Assembly: GCF_008830365.1 (NCBI RefSeq)
Contig: NZ_WBKI01000006.1
Location: forward strand, 173,959 to 237,958
Source: Serratia proteamaculans
Lineage (GTDB): Bacteria > Pseudomonadota > Gammaproteobacteria > Enterobacterales > Enterobacteriaceae
Direction: 5' to 3'
DNA length: 64,000 bases
The notes under the pieces are model-generated. The model was not told the origin of the DNA and ran no database searches. It saw only the letters and a program-made list of their open reading frames with translations. The translations under genes were made by a program, and so were the position numbers. This document shows, one piece after another, positions 52,494-62,471 of the stretch; the first letter of the stretch is position 1, and every line of letters starts with the position of its first letter.

Positions 52494-54136
52494 GATATTT
52501 TCTCCAACATGGTTTCGTTACCGGCACCCGGCGGCACCAGCGGCCAGACGTTTTCAAGCTCATCGATCGACACATGCAGCATGTAAGGCCCTTCGCTGTT
52601 GAATAAGGCATCGAGCGCGTCTGCGACCTGGTCTTTACGGGTGATACGCTGGCCGGGGATACCGAAGGCATTGGCCAGCATCAGGAAATCGGGGTTATCG
52701 GAAAGGTTGGTTTCGCTGTAGCGCCCGTCAAAAAACAGTTGCTGCCACTGGCGAACCATCCCCAAGCGCTGGTTATCCAGCAGAACGATTTTCAGCGGTA
52801 ACTGTTTGCGTTTGATGGTGCCCAGTTCCTGCACGTTCATCATGAACGAACCGTCGCCCGATACGCAGATCACCGTATCCTCCGGGCGGGCCATCTGGGC
52901 GCCAACCGCGGCCGGGACGCCAAAGCCCATGGTGCCCAACCCGCTGGAGGTAATGAAATTCTCCGGACTTTCAAAGGTCATGTGCTGTGCAGTCCACATC
53001 TGATGCTGGCCGACGTCGGTGGTGATCACGCTGTTAGCGGGCTTGCGCTCGGACAGCTGCTTCAACAGCAGCGGCGCGTAGATCGGCTGGCCTGGGTGAT
53101 CGTAGCGCCAGGTATGAGTTTCTTTCAGTTCAACCACTCGCTGCTGCCAGGCGGTGATATTCAGCGGCTGCTGCAACGCCGGTAACAAAGCTTTCAAATC
53201 CCCCTGCAGTGCCACGTGTGCCTGACGCAATTTGCTCATTTCCGCCGGGTCGATATCCATGTGGATCACCTTGGCGTGTGGGGCGAAAGCATTCAGTTTG
53301 CCGGTCACGCGATCGTCAAAACGTGCGCCAACGGCAATCAGCAAATCGCATTCCTGTACCGCCAGATTGGCGGCTTTGGTACCGTGCATCCCCAACATAC
53401 CAAGATAATACGGCTGCTCCGCGTCCGGTGCGCCCAGCCCTTTCAGCGTGGCAACGTTGGGCATTTGGGTCATCGAGATAAACTCACGCAATGCTGGTAC
53501 CGCCTGCGCCATGCCAACCCCACCACCGACGTACAACATCGGCTTGTGCGCCTGAGCCAGCAATTCGGCGGCCTGCGCCAACTCCGCTGCCGGGTAATAC
53601 AGTTCTTCCACTACCGGCATCAAGTGCGGATGTAATTCACCCTGAGCCAGTTGAATGTCTTTCGGGATGTCGATCAGCACCGGGCCAGGGCGGCCGCTGC
53701 TGGCGATGGCAAAGGCTTCCGCCATGATACCCGGCAGCGCGTCCAGTGATTCCACCAGGAAGCTGTGTTTGGTACAGGCCAGAGACAGGCCAAGGACATC
53801 GATCTCCTGAAAGGCATCGGTACCAATCAGTGCAGAACCCACCTGGCCGGTAATCGCCACCACCGGAACAGAATCCAGCAGCGCATCGGCCAGGCCGGTG
53901 ATCAGGTTGGTAGCACCAGGGCCGGAAGTGGCGATACAAACGCCGACCTTGCCGGTTGAGCGGGCATAACCAATGGCGGCCATCGCGGCGCCTTGCTCGT
54001 GGCGGCACAGCAGGTGTTCCACCCCGCCGTCATACAATGCATCGTAGACCGGCATGATTGCGCCACCCGGGTAGCCGAATACCGTATCAACTCCCTGTGC
54101 ACGCAACGCTTGTACTACCCACTGAGCCCCATTCAT
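52490..54136 (-). CDS. ilvG: Acetolactate synthase II large subunit, intact
   Basis: A 548-residue ThDP enzyme. The catalytic glutamate is in [21 protein letters not shown] near residue 47, FAD-binding [11 protein letters not shown] is in the middle, and the ThDP motif [15 protein letters not shown] is near the C-terminus. It condenses two pyruvates, or pyruvate with 2-oxobutanoate. The frame is continuous, unlike in E. coli K-12, where ilvG carries a frameshift; the strain should therefore make isozyme II. It is preceded by the ilvL attenuator. Confidence 0.97.
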   Translation of the reverse strand: MNGAQWVVQALRAQGVDTVFGYPGGAIMPVYDALYDGGVEHLLCRHEQGAAMAAIGYARSTGKVGVCIATSGPGATNLITGLADALLDSVPVVAITGQVGSALIGTDAFQEIDVLGLSLACTKHSFLVESLDALPGIMAEAFAIASSGRPGPVLIDIPKDIQLAQGELHPHLMPVVEELYYPAAELAQAAELLAQAHKPMLYVGGGVGMAQAVPALREFISMTQMPNVATLKGLGAPDAEQPYYLGMLGMHGTKAANLAVQECDLLIAVGARFDDRVTGKLNAFAPHAKVIHMDIDPAEMSKLRQAHVALQGDLKALLPALQQPLNITAWQQRVVELKETHTWRYDHPGQPIYAPLLLKQLSERKPANSVITTDVGQHQMWTAQHMTFESPENFITSSGLGTMGFGVPAAVGAQMARPEDTVICVSGDGSFMMNVQELGTIKRKQLPLKIVLLDNQRLGMVRQWQQLFFDGRYSETNLSDNPDFLMLANAFGIPGQRITRKDQVADALDALFNSEGPYMLHVSIDELENVWPLVPPGAGNETMLEKIS

Positions 54137-54223
54137 AGTTATTTCCCCGCCTTACTTCGGCAACTGCAGGATTTTGTTCTGTTATTCATTGTCTTATCCT
54201 CGCTTCACTTTTCTCTTGCCAAT

Positions 54224-54257
54224 AAAAAACCCCCGGACCTTTCGGTGCGGGGGTTCT
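54224..54257 (-). terminator. ilv attenuator terminator
   Basis: On the minus strand AACCCCCGCACC and GGTCCGGGGGTT pair around GAAA, followed by TTTTTT. It lies between ilvL and ilvG and is the attenuator that stops transcription when Ile, Val and Leu tRNAs are charged. Confidence 0.92.
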
Positions 54258-54278
54258 CTTGCGATTCCGGCTTGTTTT

Positions 54279-54377
54279 CTAAGCCATTCTTCGTCCAAGT
54301 GCAGCCCCGCACGGTGGGATAATAATCACCACCACGCTAATCACGACTAGGCTAATCACTTGGGCAAAGGCTTTCAT
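54279..54377 (-). CDS. ilvL: ilvGMEDA leader peptide
   Basis: A 32-residue leader peptide: MKAFAQVISLVVISVVVIII followed by PPCGAALGRRMA. It contains long runs of Ile, Val and some Leu codons, as in E. coli IlvL, whose C-terminal half is nearly the same. Ribosome stalling at these codons when a charged branched-chain tRNA is scarce prevents formation of the terminator at 54224-54257 and lets ilvGMEDA be transcribed. Confidence 0.93.
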   Translation of the reverse strand: MKAFAQVISLVVISVVVIIIPPCGAALGRRMA

Positions 54378-54510
54378 AATAAGTTTGTTCACTGTGCTCG
54401 TTTCGAACTAATACCTACAGAGGTACCATAGTCCCGCGCGGCATGACAACACTTTTTTTGCGTTATTATCCGGCGCAATCTGGTCATACCTCGTGCAAAA
54501 TGCCCGGATT

Positions 54511-55743
54511 TCAAACGTTAGCCTGTACACCCGAAGATTTCGCCTCGTCCGAGATCGCCTTGCTGCCCGTGTCCTTACCCAAGAACACCAATAGCGCAAT
54601 AACGATAGCCACCGTGCCGGCAATAATCGCCATCGCCAGCCCGTAATTATGGCCATGATGCTCGGCAATCGTCGCCTGCAGCGTGGCGTTGACCGAAGCA
54701 ATCAGATTACCCAGTTGGTAAACAAACCCAGGCAGCACCGCACGGGTATTGGCCGGCACCAGTTCGGTGAGATAAGTCGGTATCACGCCCCAGGCACCCT
54801 GCACCATGAACTGCATCAGGAAAGCACCAATCCCCAGCATCAGCGAGCCGCTGGAAAATGCCCACAGCGGGATCACCGGCAATGCCAGTAGCGCGGCAAT
54901 GATAATCGCCTTCCGGCGGCCAATTTTTTCCGATAGTGCACCAAAGAAAACACCGCCGATAATTGACGCGATATTGTAGCTAATGGCGATGATACTGACG
55001 GTTTTAGGGTCGAAACCGTGCTGAACTTTCAAAAATACCGGGTACATATCCTGGGTGCCGTGCGAGAAGAAATTGAATGCTGCCATCAGCAACACCAGAT
55101 AGCCGCACAGCTTCCAGTGGCTCTTCAGCACCGGCAGCAGCGCACTGCTTTCCTTGCGTTCACGCGCCGCCAGCCACACCGGCGACTCCTGCACGCAATA
55201 GTAGATAAATGGCAGCAGTAAAATCGGTGCTGCGCCGATCACGAACATCCCGCGCCAGCCAATCACCTCAAACAACAGGCCATACACCACCGCCGCCAAC
55301 AGATACCCAAAGGGGTAACCGGCCTGGAAAATCCCCGACATCAGGCCACGCGAGCGGTCCGGAATGGTTTCCAACGCCAGCGACGATGCCACACCCCAGA
55401 TCCCCCCCATCGCCACGCCATACAACACGCGCAGTATCAGGAATACCGTCAACGACGGTGCCGCGGCGGACAACAGCTCAAAGATCGAGAAGAAGACAAT
55501 ATTCAGCATCAAAATCGGTTTGCGGCCGTATTTTTCCGCCGCCCGGCCGAAGATCAGTGCGCCAATCGGGCGTACTGCCAACGTCAGCAGGATCGCCAGC
55601 GTCACCTCCTCCATGCCGACATGGAAAGATTGCGCGATATCGCTGAGCAGAAAGACCAGCACGAAAAAATCGAAAGCATCAAGCGTCCAGCTTGAAAAGC
55701 TGGCGATGGCTGCATTGCGTTGCAGCGGAGTCCAACCAAACAT
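54511..55743 (-). CDS. MFS transporter, sialate/lactate (SHS) family-like
   Basis: A 410-residue, 12-helix transporter. The first helix carries SSWTLDAFDFFVLVFLLSDIA, followed by RPIGALIFGRAAEKYGRKP, the usual loop 2-3 motif; GRRKAIII is the matching loop 8-9 motif. The DAFDFF signature recalls the sialate:H+ symporter family, whose members move lactate, pyruvate or sialic acid. The substrate is not certain. ATG 55743 follows AGGGAT. It is a single gene between ilvL and comM, not part of the ilv operon. Confidence 0.82.
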   Translation of the reverse strand: MFGWTPLQRNAAIASFSSWTLDAFDFFVLVFLLSDIAQSFHVGMEEVTLAILLTLAVRPIGALIFGRAAEKYGRKPILMLNIVFFSIFELLSAAAPSLTVFLILRVLYGVAMGGIWGVASSLALETIPDRSRGLMSGIFQAGYPFGYLLAAVVYGLLFEVIGWRGMFVIGAAPILLLPFIYYCVQESPVWLAARERKESSALLPVLKSHWKLCGYLVLLMAAFNFFSHGTQDMYPVFLKVQHGFDPKTVSIIAISYNIASIIGGVFFGALSEKIGRRKAIIIAALLALPVIPLWAFSSGSLMLGIGAFLMQFMVQGAWGVIPTYLTELVPANTRAVLPGFVYQLGNLIASVNATLQATIAEHHGHNYGLAMAIIAGTVAIVIALLVFLGKDTGSKAISDEAKSSGVQANV

Positions 55744-56084
55744 AGTGTTATCCCTACTCTGGAATACGAGGTCATGAGGTTTAGCGGCTGCCGTGTCGGA
55801 AGGCGACGGCGGTCGGAGTTTGTTAACGAAGTGATTTTTATTTTAATCAATTGTTAAATACACCCATTCCCCCTCTCACCGCAACTTGGTTAGCTTGCTA
55901 ATTTGTTGCAGCATTCACGCAATTGTTAGGGGGTATTGCCACCCTTTGCGCAGCTCTGCACAAAAATTCGTTATCTTTATGAAATTGATAATTTTAATTA
56001 CGAATCAGCACGCAAATACCCCAAGCTTGCCACACTCCGCTGGCCCATCTCCCGCATCATGTTGCCTTCAGCAAGGAGAGCAAT
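55744..56084. other. Divergent region between the MFS gene and comM
   Basis: About 340 bases with AT-rich parts that must hold both promoters. A GTTAGCTTGCTAATTTGTTG stretch with repeated TTGCTAAT-like words lies near 55888-55907. No gene, repeat element or known operator was recognised. Confidence 0.5.
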
Positions 56085-57608
56085 ATGTCACTGGCGGTTA
56101 TCTATACCCGAGCCACGCTGGGCGTTCAGGCCCCTTCGGTTACGGTGGAAGTGCATATCAGCAACGGGCTACCCGGCCTGACCATGGTCGGCCTGCCGGA
56201 AACCACGGTGAAAGAAGCCCGCGATCGGGTGCGCAGTGCGTTGATCAACAATGGCTTCACCTTTCCCGCGCGGCGTATCACCGTCAATCTGGCACCGGCC
56301 GATTTACCCAAGGAAGGTGGGCGTTACGACCTGCCGATCGCTTTGGCGATCCTCGCCGCCTCCGAACAGTTACCGGCCGATAAGCTGGCTCGTTATGAAT
56401 TCCTTGGGGAGTTGGCGCTATCCGGCGCACTACGGGGAGTCAGTGGCGCGATACCCGCCGCGCTGGCAGCGATGGAAGCGGGCAGGCAGTTGATTCTGGC
56501 TGCCACCAATGGCCGGGAGGTGGGGTTGATTACCCAGAGCGAAACCCTGGTGGCAGAACACCTGCTGGAGGTGTGCGCCTTTCTGCTGGGTAAAGGGGAC
56601 TTACCGATAGCCAGCGCGCCGCCGGCAATGGAGAGCGCGCAGGAGCCAGCCGATCTGCAAGATATCCTGGGCCAGGAACAGGCGAAACGGGCGCTGGAGA
56701 TCGCCGCGGCCGGGGGGCACAACCTGCTGCTGGTCGGCCCACCGGGGACCGGGAAGACCATGCTGGCCAGCCGTTTGAATGGCCTGCTGCCCCCGCTGAC
56801 CGACCGTGAGGCGCTGGAGAGCATCGCCATTGCCAGCCTGCTGCACCATCCCGCGCAAGCGCTGCCGTGGCGACAGCGGCCGTTTCGTGCACCGCATCAC
56901 AGTGCTTCGATGGCCGCGCTGGTTGGCGGCGGCTCACTGCCGCGACCGGGTGAGATTTCCATGGCGCACAACGGCGTGCTGTTTCTTGATGAGTTACCTG
57001 AATTCGAAAGACGGGTGCTGGATGCCCTGCGTGAACCGCTGGAGTCTGGCGAGATCGTCATTTCACGCGCCACGGCCAAGGTCTGCTTTCCGGCCAGGGT
57101 ACAGTTGATCGCGGCCATGAACCCCAGCCCGACCGGGCATTATCAGGGCATGCACAACCGCGCGTCCCCACAACAGGTGCTGCGCTATCTCGGACGGCTT
57201 TCAGGGCCGTTCCTCGATCGTTTCGATTTATCGATTGAGGTGCCGCTACTGCCACCGGGCGTGCTAAGCAAACGACGCATCGCCGGTGAAAGTAGCACAC
57301 AGGTACGGGAGCGGGTGCTGTTGGCACGTGAAAGGCAGCTCGAACGTGCCGGGAAGATCAATGCCCTGCTGAATAATCACGAGGTTGAACGGGATTGCGC
57401 ACTGAGCGAGGCAGATGCGGACTTTCTTGAGACGACGTTAAACAAATTGGGATTATCGGTTCGCGCCTGGCAACGGATTTTAAAAGTGGCTCGCACACTG
57501 GCCGATTTGGCGGGGGATCGGGATATTGATAAGCGCCATTTGAGCGAAGCACTTGGCTACCGCAGTATGGACCGCCTGTTGCTGCAGCTACACCGCAGCC
57601 TGGAATAA
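56085..57608 (+). CDS. comM: ComM (YifB), Mg-chelatase-like AAA+ helicase
   Basis: A 507-residue protein, one residue longer than E. coli YifB. The N-terminal ChlI-type domain (GLPGLTMVGLPETTVKEARD) is followed by the AAA+ domain with Walker A GPPGTGKTMLAS near residue 219 and Walker B VLFLDELPEF, then a C-terminal Mg-chelatase domain. ComM is a hexameric helicase that drives branch migration during natural transformation and is widely conserved even in bacteria not known to be competent. ATG 56085 follows AAGGAG at six bases. Confidence 0.95.
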   Translation: MSLAVIYTRATLGVQAPSVTVEVHISNGLPGLTMVGLPETTVKEARDRVRSALINNGFTFPARRITVNLAPADLPKEGGRYDLPIALAILAASEQLPADKLARYEFLGELALSGALRGVSGAIPAALAAMEAGRQLILAATNGREVGLITQSETLVAEHLLEVCAFLLGKGDLPIASAPPAMESAQEPADLQDILGQEQAKRALEIAAAGGHNLLLVGPPGTGKTMLASRLNGLLPPLTDREALESIAIASLLHHPAQALPWRQRPFRAPHHSASMAALVGGGSLPRPGEISMAHNGVLFLDELPEFERRVLDALREPLESGEIVISRATAKVCFPARVQLIAAMNPSPTGHYQGMHNRASPQQVLRYLGRLSGPFLDRFDLSIEVPLLPPGVLSKRRIAGESSTQVRERVLLARERQLERAGKINALLNNHEVERDCALSEADADFLETTLNKLGLSVRAWQRILKVARTLADLAGDRDIDKRHLSEALGYRSMDRLLLQLHRSLE

Positions 57609-57630
57609 AAATGGGGCCCAAAGGCCCCAT
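57606..57630 (-). terminator. Terminator of maoP, in the gap with comM
   Basis: ATGGGGCC and GGCCCCAT arms with a four-base loop; the minus-strand side continues TTTTTATT. It lies five bases after the maoP stop and just after the comM stop. Confidence 0.8.
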
Positions 57631-57635
57631 CGATA

Positions 57636-57974
57636 TCAATCGTCGCTGTCGGTGTAATCTTCCACCGCATCAGCCTGCGGCTTGCCGCCGGACAGGGTAT
57701 GGAATTTTTTCGGGCGGCGTGTGCGCACCAGATATTTAGCCCATACTTTTTCCTGCTCGGTAACCGGCTCACGCTCACCGTGGCACACTGCGACGAACAA
57801 CTGTTCTTCTTCAGTGACCGGCTGACGTTTGCCTGCGTCCAGCTCGTTGAACGCATACCCGAAACGCTCTAGTAATTGCGCTTCTTTAATGGTGAAATCG
57901 CCGTGACGGGAGAACCCGCGAGGATAATGTTTATTATCAAAAAAACGATTGGTCGTGGTGAAGCTATCCGCCAT
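57636..57974 (-). CDS. maoP: Macrodomain Ori organisation protein MaoP (YifE)
   Basis: A 112-residue protein, the E. coli length when started at ATG 57974, which has AGGAG eight bases upstream. It begins [20 protein letters not shown] and ends in EDYTDSDD, nearly as in E. coli. MaoP works with the maoS site, which lies near it, to restrict movement of the Ori macrodomain. It is divergent from hdfR, as in E. coli. Confidence 0.94.
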   Translation of the reverse strand: MADSFTTTNRFFDNKHYPRGFSRHGDFTIKEAQLLERFGYAFNELDAGKRQPVTEEEQLFVAVCHGEREPVTEQEKVWAKYLVRTRRPKKFHTLSGGKPQADAVEDYTDSDD

Positions 57975-58093
57975 CTGACACGCTCCTAATTCTCTCATGG
58001 CCGTGCTGTTTATGGCGCGGAGTATTAGATAGGCTTGACATTGTGTAAAACAAAACATTTAAATCTTAACGATAAAAATTTCTGGAGATGGGT

Positions 58094-58921
58094 GTGGATA
58101 CCGAATTACTGAAAACCTTTTTGGAGGTCAGTAGAACGCGTCACTTTGGCCGAGCTGCAGAATCCTTGTACTTAACACAGTCTGCCGTCAGTTTTCGTAT
58201 CCGCCAGTTAGAAACCCAATTGGGCGCGAATTTATTCACTCGTCATCGTAACAATATCCGGCTGACGCCAGCTGGGGAGCGACTTCTGCCTTATGCTGAG
58301 AGCCTGATGATGACCTGGCAATTGGCAAAAAAAGAGGTGGTGCGTTCGCTGCAACATACCGAATTGTCCATCGGCGCCACCGCGTCGCTGTGGGAAGCTT
58401 ATCTGACCCCGTGGCTGCAATCGCTGTATCAACAACGTGAGGCGTTACAACTGGAAGCCAGGGTGGCGTTACGGCACTCTTTGGTAAAACAGCTGCATGA
58501 AAGGCAGCTCGATTTGCTCATCACCACTGAACCGCCCAAGATGGATGAGCTGGCCAGCCAGCTATTGGGCAATTTTTCACTGCGGCTGTTCTCCTCCACC
58601 CTGCGAGATAAACAAGCACCGATGCCGTATATCAAGCTGGAATGGGGGGCGGATTTCCACCAACAAGAAAGCCGTATGCTGGAAGGGGATACCCTGCCGG
58701 TGCTGACCACCACCTCCGCACACCTGACCCGACAACTGCTGGAAACCACCGGCGGTTGTGCCTTCCTGCCCAGCCAATGGGAGAAGGACTATCCGCAGTT
58801 GGCCGCCACCGCAGATATCCCGCCGATTATCCGCCCGCTGTACGCCGTTTGGCTGCAAAATAGCGACCAACAGCCGTTGATCCGCCAACTGTTGAAAATA
58901 CCTTTAAATACCACAGCATGA
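58094..58921 (+). CDS. hdfR: LysR-family regulator HdfR, GTG start
   Basis: A 275-residue LysR-type regulator. An ATG at 58088 directly touches the ribosome site GGAG (58084-58087), so it cannot be used well; GTG 58094 has six-base spacing and gives [20 protein letters not shown], the E. coli HdfR start. The helix-turn-helix is [20 protein letters not shown]. HdfR represses flhDC and thereby flagella in E. coli. It ends four bases before the convergent yjfF stop, with no terminator between. In E. coli the tRNA-Trp gene follows; here the ytf cluster lies in between. Confidence 0.93.
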   Translation: MDTELLKTFLEVSRTRHFGRAAESLYLTQSAVSFRIRQLETQLGANLFTRHRNNIRLTPAGERLLPYAESLMMTWQLAKKEVVRSLQHTELSIGATASLWEAYLTPWLQSLYQQREALQLEARVALRHSLVKQLHERQLDLLITTEPPKMDELASQLLGNFSLRLFSSTLRDKQAPMPYIKLEWGADFHQQESRMLEGDTLPVLTTTSAHLTRQLLETTGGCAFLPSQWEKDYPQLAATADIPPIIRPLYAVWLQNSDQQPLIRQLLKIPLNTTA

Positions 58922-58925
58922 GGCG

Positions 58926-59918
58926 CTATAACGGCTTCAGACGAGGATGGCGGGGTTTGGTTCGTCTACCAAGCCAAAACGCGCTCATCGCCTTCTGAAG
59001 GCCGATAAAGCAGAACAGCAGGATGCCGATAACGATTTTGGTCCACCAGGAGCTGAGCGTGCCGTCGAAAGTGATGTAACTCTGAATCAGCCCCTGGATC
59101 AGCACGCCGAACAGCGTACCCAGCACGGTACCAACCCCGCCGGTCAACAAGGTGCCACCGATGACTACCGCGGCAATGGCATCCAGCTCCACGCCGCTGG
59201 CGGCCAGCGCGTAGCCCGCCGAGGTATACAACGAAAAAATAATTCCGGACAAGGCTGCCAATGTGCCTGAGAGCAGGTAAATCAGCACCGTCGTACGCTG
59301 TACAGGCACGCCCATCAGTGCCGCAGACACCCGGTTACCGCCGATAGCGTAGACGTTGTGGCCAAAGCGGGTGCGGTGCGCTAACACTATGCCGACCGCC
59401 ACCACCATTAGCATCACCAACGCCAACAACGTAAAGCGGCCACCGCCCGGCAGTTTCCAGGCATAGTTCGCCAGCGTGGCATACAACGGATGATCAATGG
59501 GAATCGACTCTTCCGAGACGATAAAACTCATGCCCCTCACGAAGAACATCCCGGCCAGAGTGATGATAAACGCCGGAAGTTTCAGCACATCAATAATCCA
59601 GCCCATCAATGCGCCGAACGACGCGCCCATCAGCAGCGCAATAACAAACGCATAGCCCGGTGCGATACCGTAGGTTCCGATCAATTTGGCCAATAGCACC
59701 CCGGTGAAGGCGATCACCGAGCCGACCGACAGATCGATACCGCCGGAAAGGATCACAAACGTCATGCCTACTGCGACAATGCCAAGAAAAGCGTTGTCGG
59801 TCAGCAAGTCACACCATACCCGTGTTGAGGCAAAACTGGGGAACTGGGTGAGGCAAAAGCCATAGCCCAAAAGGAACACCAGAACAGTAATCAACAGTGG
59901 AAGATTACGTTTGATCAT
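58926..59918 (-). CDS. yjfF: Galactofuranose ABC transporter permease YjfF
   Basis: A 330-residue permease with about ten membrane segments (E. coli YjfF has 331). The CUT2 permease signature is AAVVIGGTLLTGGVGTVLGT near residues 250-269. It is the second permease of the YtfQRT-YjfF importer for galactofuranose. Its start overlaps the ytfT stop by four bases (ATGA). It is the last gene of the operon and ends next to hdfR. Confidence 0.93.
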   Translation of the reverse strand: MIKRNLPLLITVLVFLLGYGFCLTQFPSFASTRVWCDLLTDNAFLGIVAVGMTFVILSGGIDLSVGSVIAFTGVLLAKLIGTYGIAPGYAFVIALLMGASFGALMGWIIDVLKLPAFIITLAGMFFVRGMSFIVSEESIPIDHPLYATLANYAWKLPGGGRFTLLALVMLMVVAVGIVLAHRTRFGHNVYAIGGNRVSAALMGVPVQRTTVLIYLLSGTLAALSGIIFSLYTSAGYALAASGVELDAIAAVVIGGTLLTGGVGTVLGTLFGVLIQGLIQSYITFDGTLSSWWTKIVIGILLFCFIGLQKAMSAFWLGRRTKPRHPRLKPL

Positions 59919-60937
59919 GGCTTTCTTCTCCTAAGCAGTTGGCGCAACGAGACGCTGGGTGATTGCACCATCAGCACCGCCAGCACCACGATCGCTTTCA
60001 GCACCAGATTAAATTCCGGCCGATAGCCGGACAACAGAATACCGGTATTCATCCCCTGAATGATTAATGCCCCCACCACCGACAACAGCAGGTTAAAACG
60101 CCCGCCCAGCAATGAGCCGCCACCAATCACCACCGCCAGGATCGCATCCAGCTCCAGCCACAGCCCGGCATTGTTGGCGTCTGCACCGCGGATGTCCGCC
60201 GTGACGATAATCCCGGCCACCGCAGCACAGAGTCCGCAGATGACATAGACCGCCATCACCACCCAGCGCGTACTGACCCCCGCGTTGCGTGCCGAGCGCA
60301 GATTGATGCCCACGGCTTCGATAAACAGCCCCAGCGCCGTTTTACGCGTCAGCAGCCAGATCAACAGCAGCATCACTGCGGCAATGATCGCCGGCATCGG
60401 TAGATACATCAGCGCACCGCTGCCAAGCCGAGCCAACCCTTCTCGTTCAAAGGTGACGATTTGTCCTTCGGTGATCAGTTGCGCAATACCGCGACCGGCC
60501 ACCATCAGCATCAGCGTGGCGACAATCGGTTGTATCTGCAGTATCGCCACCAGAAAGCCGTTCCACAGGCCACACAGCGCACCCGCCGCCAAGGCAGCCG
60601 CCAGCACGTAACCCAGCGGATAACCGGCGCTGGTCAGCGTTGCGGCCGTGGCACCGGCGATAGCCATCACGGCCCCCACCGAAAGGTCGATACCGCCGGT
60701 GGCGATCACTAACGTCATGCCTAATGCCAATAACGCTACCGGCGCGCCACGGTTAACAATGTCGATCACACTGCCAAACAGTCGACCATCCTGAATGTGG
60801 ATGGAAAAGAAATTCGGGGCGACCAAGCTGTCGATTAACAAAATTACCGCCAGCGCCCCCAGTTGTGTCGCCCCTGCGGGGAAGACCCATCTGACTTTAC
60901 GTGGTCCACCGGTCATGGAGAAACTCCTGAGGTTCAT
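59915..60937 (-). CDS. ytfT: Galactofuranose ABC transporter permease YtfT
   Basis: A 340-residue permease (E. coli YtfT has 341). AVVIGGGSLLGGRFNLLLSV near residue 271 is the CUT2 signature, and GMTLVIATGGIDLSVGAVMA marks the N-terminal half. It pairs with YjfF to form the membrane channel. ATGA overlaps on both sides couple it to ytfR and yjfF. Confidence 0.94.
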   Translation of the reverse strand: MNLRSFSMTGGPRKVRWVFPAGATQLGALAVILLIDSLVAPNFFSIHIQDGRLFGSVIDIVNRGAPVALLALGMTLVIATGGIDLSVGAVMAIAGATAATLTSAGYPLGYVLAAALAAGALCGLWNGFLVAILQIQPIVATLMLMVAGRGIAQLITEGQIVTFEREGLARLGSGALMYLPMPAIIAAVMLLLIWLLTRKTALGLFIEAVGINLRSARNAGVSTRWVVMAVYVICGLCAAVAGIIVTADIRGADANNAGLWLELDAILAVVIGGGSLLGGRFNLLLSVVGALIIQGMNTGILLSGYRPEFNLVLKAIVVLAVLMVQSPSVSLRQLLRRRKP

Positions 60938-62448
60938 TCAGCCCCCTGTTGCGCGGCTATCGCCTGCATGATCGCAGGTACCGTAATGGCGTCATGCTCA
61001 AGCTGCGCCACGTGTTTTCTGTCGCGTAGCACCAGGATACGATCGGCATAGCCTGCCAGCTCTTCCAACTCGGAAGAAATCACCAGCAGCGCCAGCCCTT
61101 CGTCACAGAGTTTTTCGATCAAGCGGATGATTTCAGCATGCGCGCCAACGTCAATGCCGCGCGTTGGTTCGTCCAGGATCAAAAAGCGTGGTTTGGTCGC
61201 CAGCCAGCGAGACAGCAACACCTTCTGCTGATTTCCGCCGGACAGATATTGGATCTGCTGCTCCGGCCCCGGCGTGCGAATACCCAACAGTTGGATATAA
61301 TCCTCGGCAATACGGGTTTGTTCCCGCAACGATAACGGTTTTAACCAACCACGTTGCGCCTGCAGGGCCAGAATGATGTTTTCCCTTACCGTCGCAGCAC
61401 CGACAATCCCGTCGGTTTTTCGGTCCTCTGGGCAATAACCAAAACCGAGGCTGGCAGCTTTACGGGGCGTGCGGATGTTCACCGTACGACCCTCAACTTT
61501 CGCACTGCCGCTATCGCGTGGTTTGATACCGAATATCAGCTGAGCCGTTTCCGTGCGGCCAGAGCCCAGCAGACCGGCCAAGCCTACAATCTCGCCCGGA
61601 CGGATTTGCAGATCAAAGGGTTCAACCATGCCGCGTCGTCCATAACCCCTGAATTCGACCAGGGATGGCGCATCCGTTGGCGCGTGCTCACCTCGTTTAA
61701 GCAGCGACTCGTCAAACGCGTGGCCAAGCATCATCTGTACCAATTCCAGACGCGGTAAATCAGCGGTAATTCGGGTCCCCACTAACTTACCGTTGCGCAG
61801 TACAGTGATGCGATCGCAAATACGGTAAACCTGATCGAGGAAGTGGGTGACAAAGATCATCCCCATGCCCTGGCTGCGGAGCTGGCCGAGAATACCCAGT
61901 AGCATGCTGACTTCTTTGGCATCCAGACTGGCAGTTGGCTCATCCAGGATCAGAACTTTGGCCGACAAGTCGACCGCCCGCGCGATAGCGATAATCTGCT
62001 GGATCGCAATGGAGTAATTGCCCAATGGCTGACTGACATCCAACTGTAATCCATACCCCAGCAAAAGCTGCCGGGCCTGGTGCAGCAGCTTTTTTTGATC
62101 GACCAGGCCGAAGCGCGTTGGCTCACGGCCAATGAACAAATTAGCCGCCACCGAGATGTTCGGCAGCAAATTAACTTCCTGATAAACCGTACCAATCCCC
62201 AGCAGCTGCGCCTGTGCAGTACTCTGTGGGGCAATGGCAGTACCCTCCAGTAATATCTCCCCGGCGGAACGCTGATAAACCCCGGTTAGCGCTTTGATTA
62301 GCGTGGATTTCCCCGCGCCATTTTCACCCAGCAGCGCCATAATCTCTCCGCGCTGCAACGTGACATCAACCTGCTCCAGCGCCTTAACGCCAGGGAACTC
62401 AACGGATAATCCCTTGATAGCCAATAACGTGGTTTGAGATGTGACCAT
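60934..62448 (-). CDS. ytfR: Galactofuranose ABC transporter ATP-binding protein YtfR
   Basis: A 504-residue tandem ATPase. The first domain has Walker A GENGAGKSTLIKAL and Walker B ILDEPTASLD. The second has the degenerate P-loop GLLGSGRTE, signature LSGGNQQKVLLSRW and Walker B ILDEPTRGIDVGAH with the glutamate retained, unlike the ATPase at the left end of the window. It supplies energy to YtfT-YjfF. It begins 23 bases after ytfQ. Confidence 0.94.
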   Translation of the reverse strand: MVTSQTTLLAIKGLSVEFPGVKALEQVDVTLQRGEIMALLGENGAGKSTLIKALTGVYQRSAGEILLEGTAIAPQSTAQAQLLGIGTVYQEVNLLPNISVAANLFIGREPTRFGLVDQKKLLHQARQLLLGYGLQLDVSQPLGNYSIAIQQIIAIARAVDLSAKVLILDEPTASLDAKEVSMLLGILGQLRSQGMGMIFVTHFLDQVYRICDRITVLRNGKLVGTRITADLPRLELVQMMLGHAFDESLLKRGEHAPTDAPSLVEFRGYGRRGMVEPFDLQIRPGEIVGLAGLLGSGRTETAQLIFGIKPRDSGSAKVEGRTVNIRTPRKAASLGFGYCPEDRKTDGIVGAATVRENIILALQAQRGWLKPLSLREQTRIAEDYIQLLGIRTPGPEQQIQYLSGGNQQKVLLSRWLATKPRFLILDEPTRGIDVGAHAEIIRLIEKLCDEGLALLVISSELEELAGYADRILVLRDRKHVAQLEHDAITVPAIMQAIAAQQGAE

Positions 62449-62471
62449 CTTCTGTCCCGCCGGTGAGTGGA

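Noticed and set aside
52490..54136. A possible ilvG frameshift like that in E. coli K-12.
   Set aside because: The 548-codon frame is continuous with all motifs in place.
54430..54470. A candidate ilv promoter using a minus-strand TTGTCA and TATGGT.
   Set aside because: The spacer is only 13 bases, so it is not a normal promoter; no better pair was clear.
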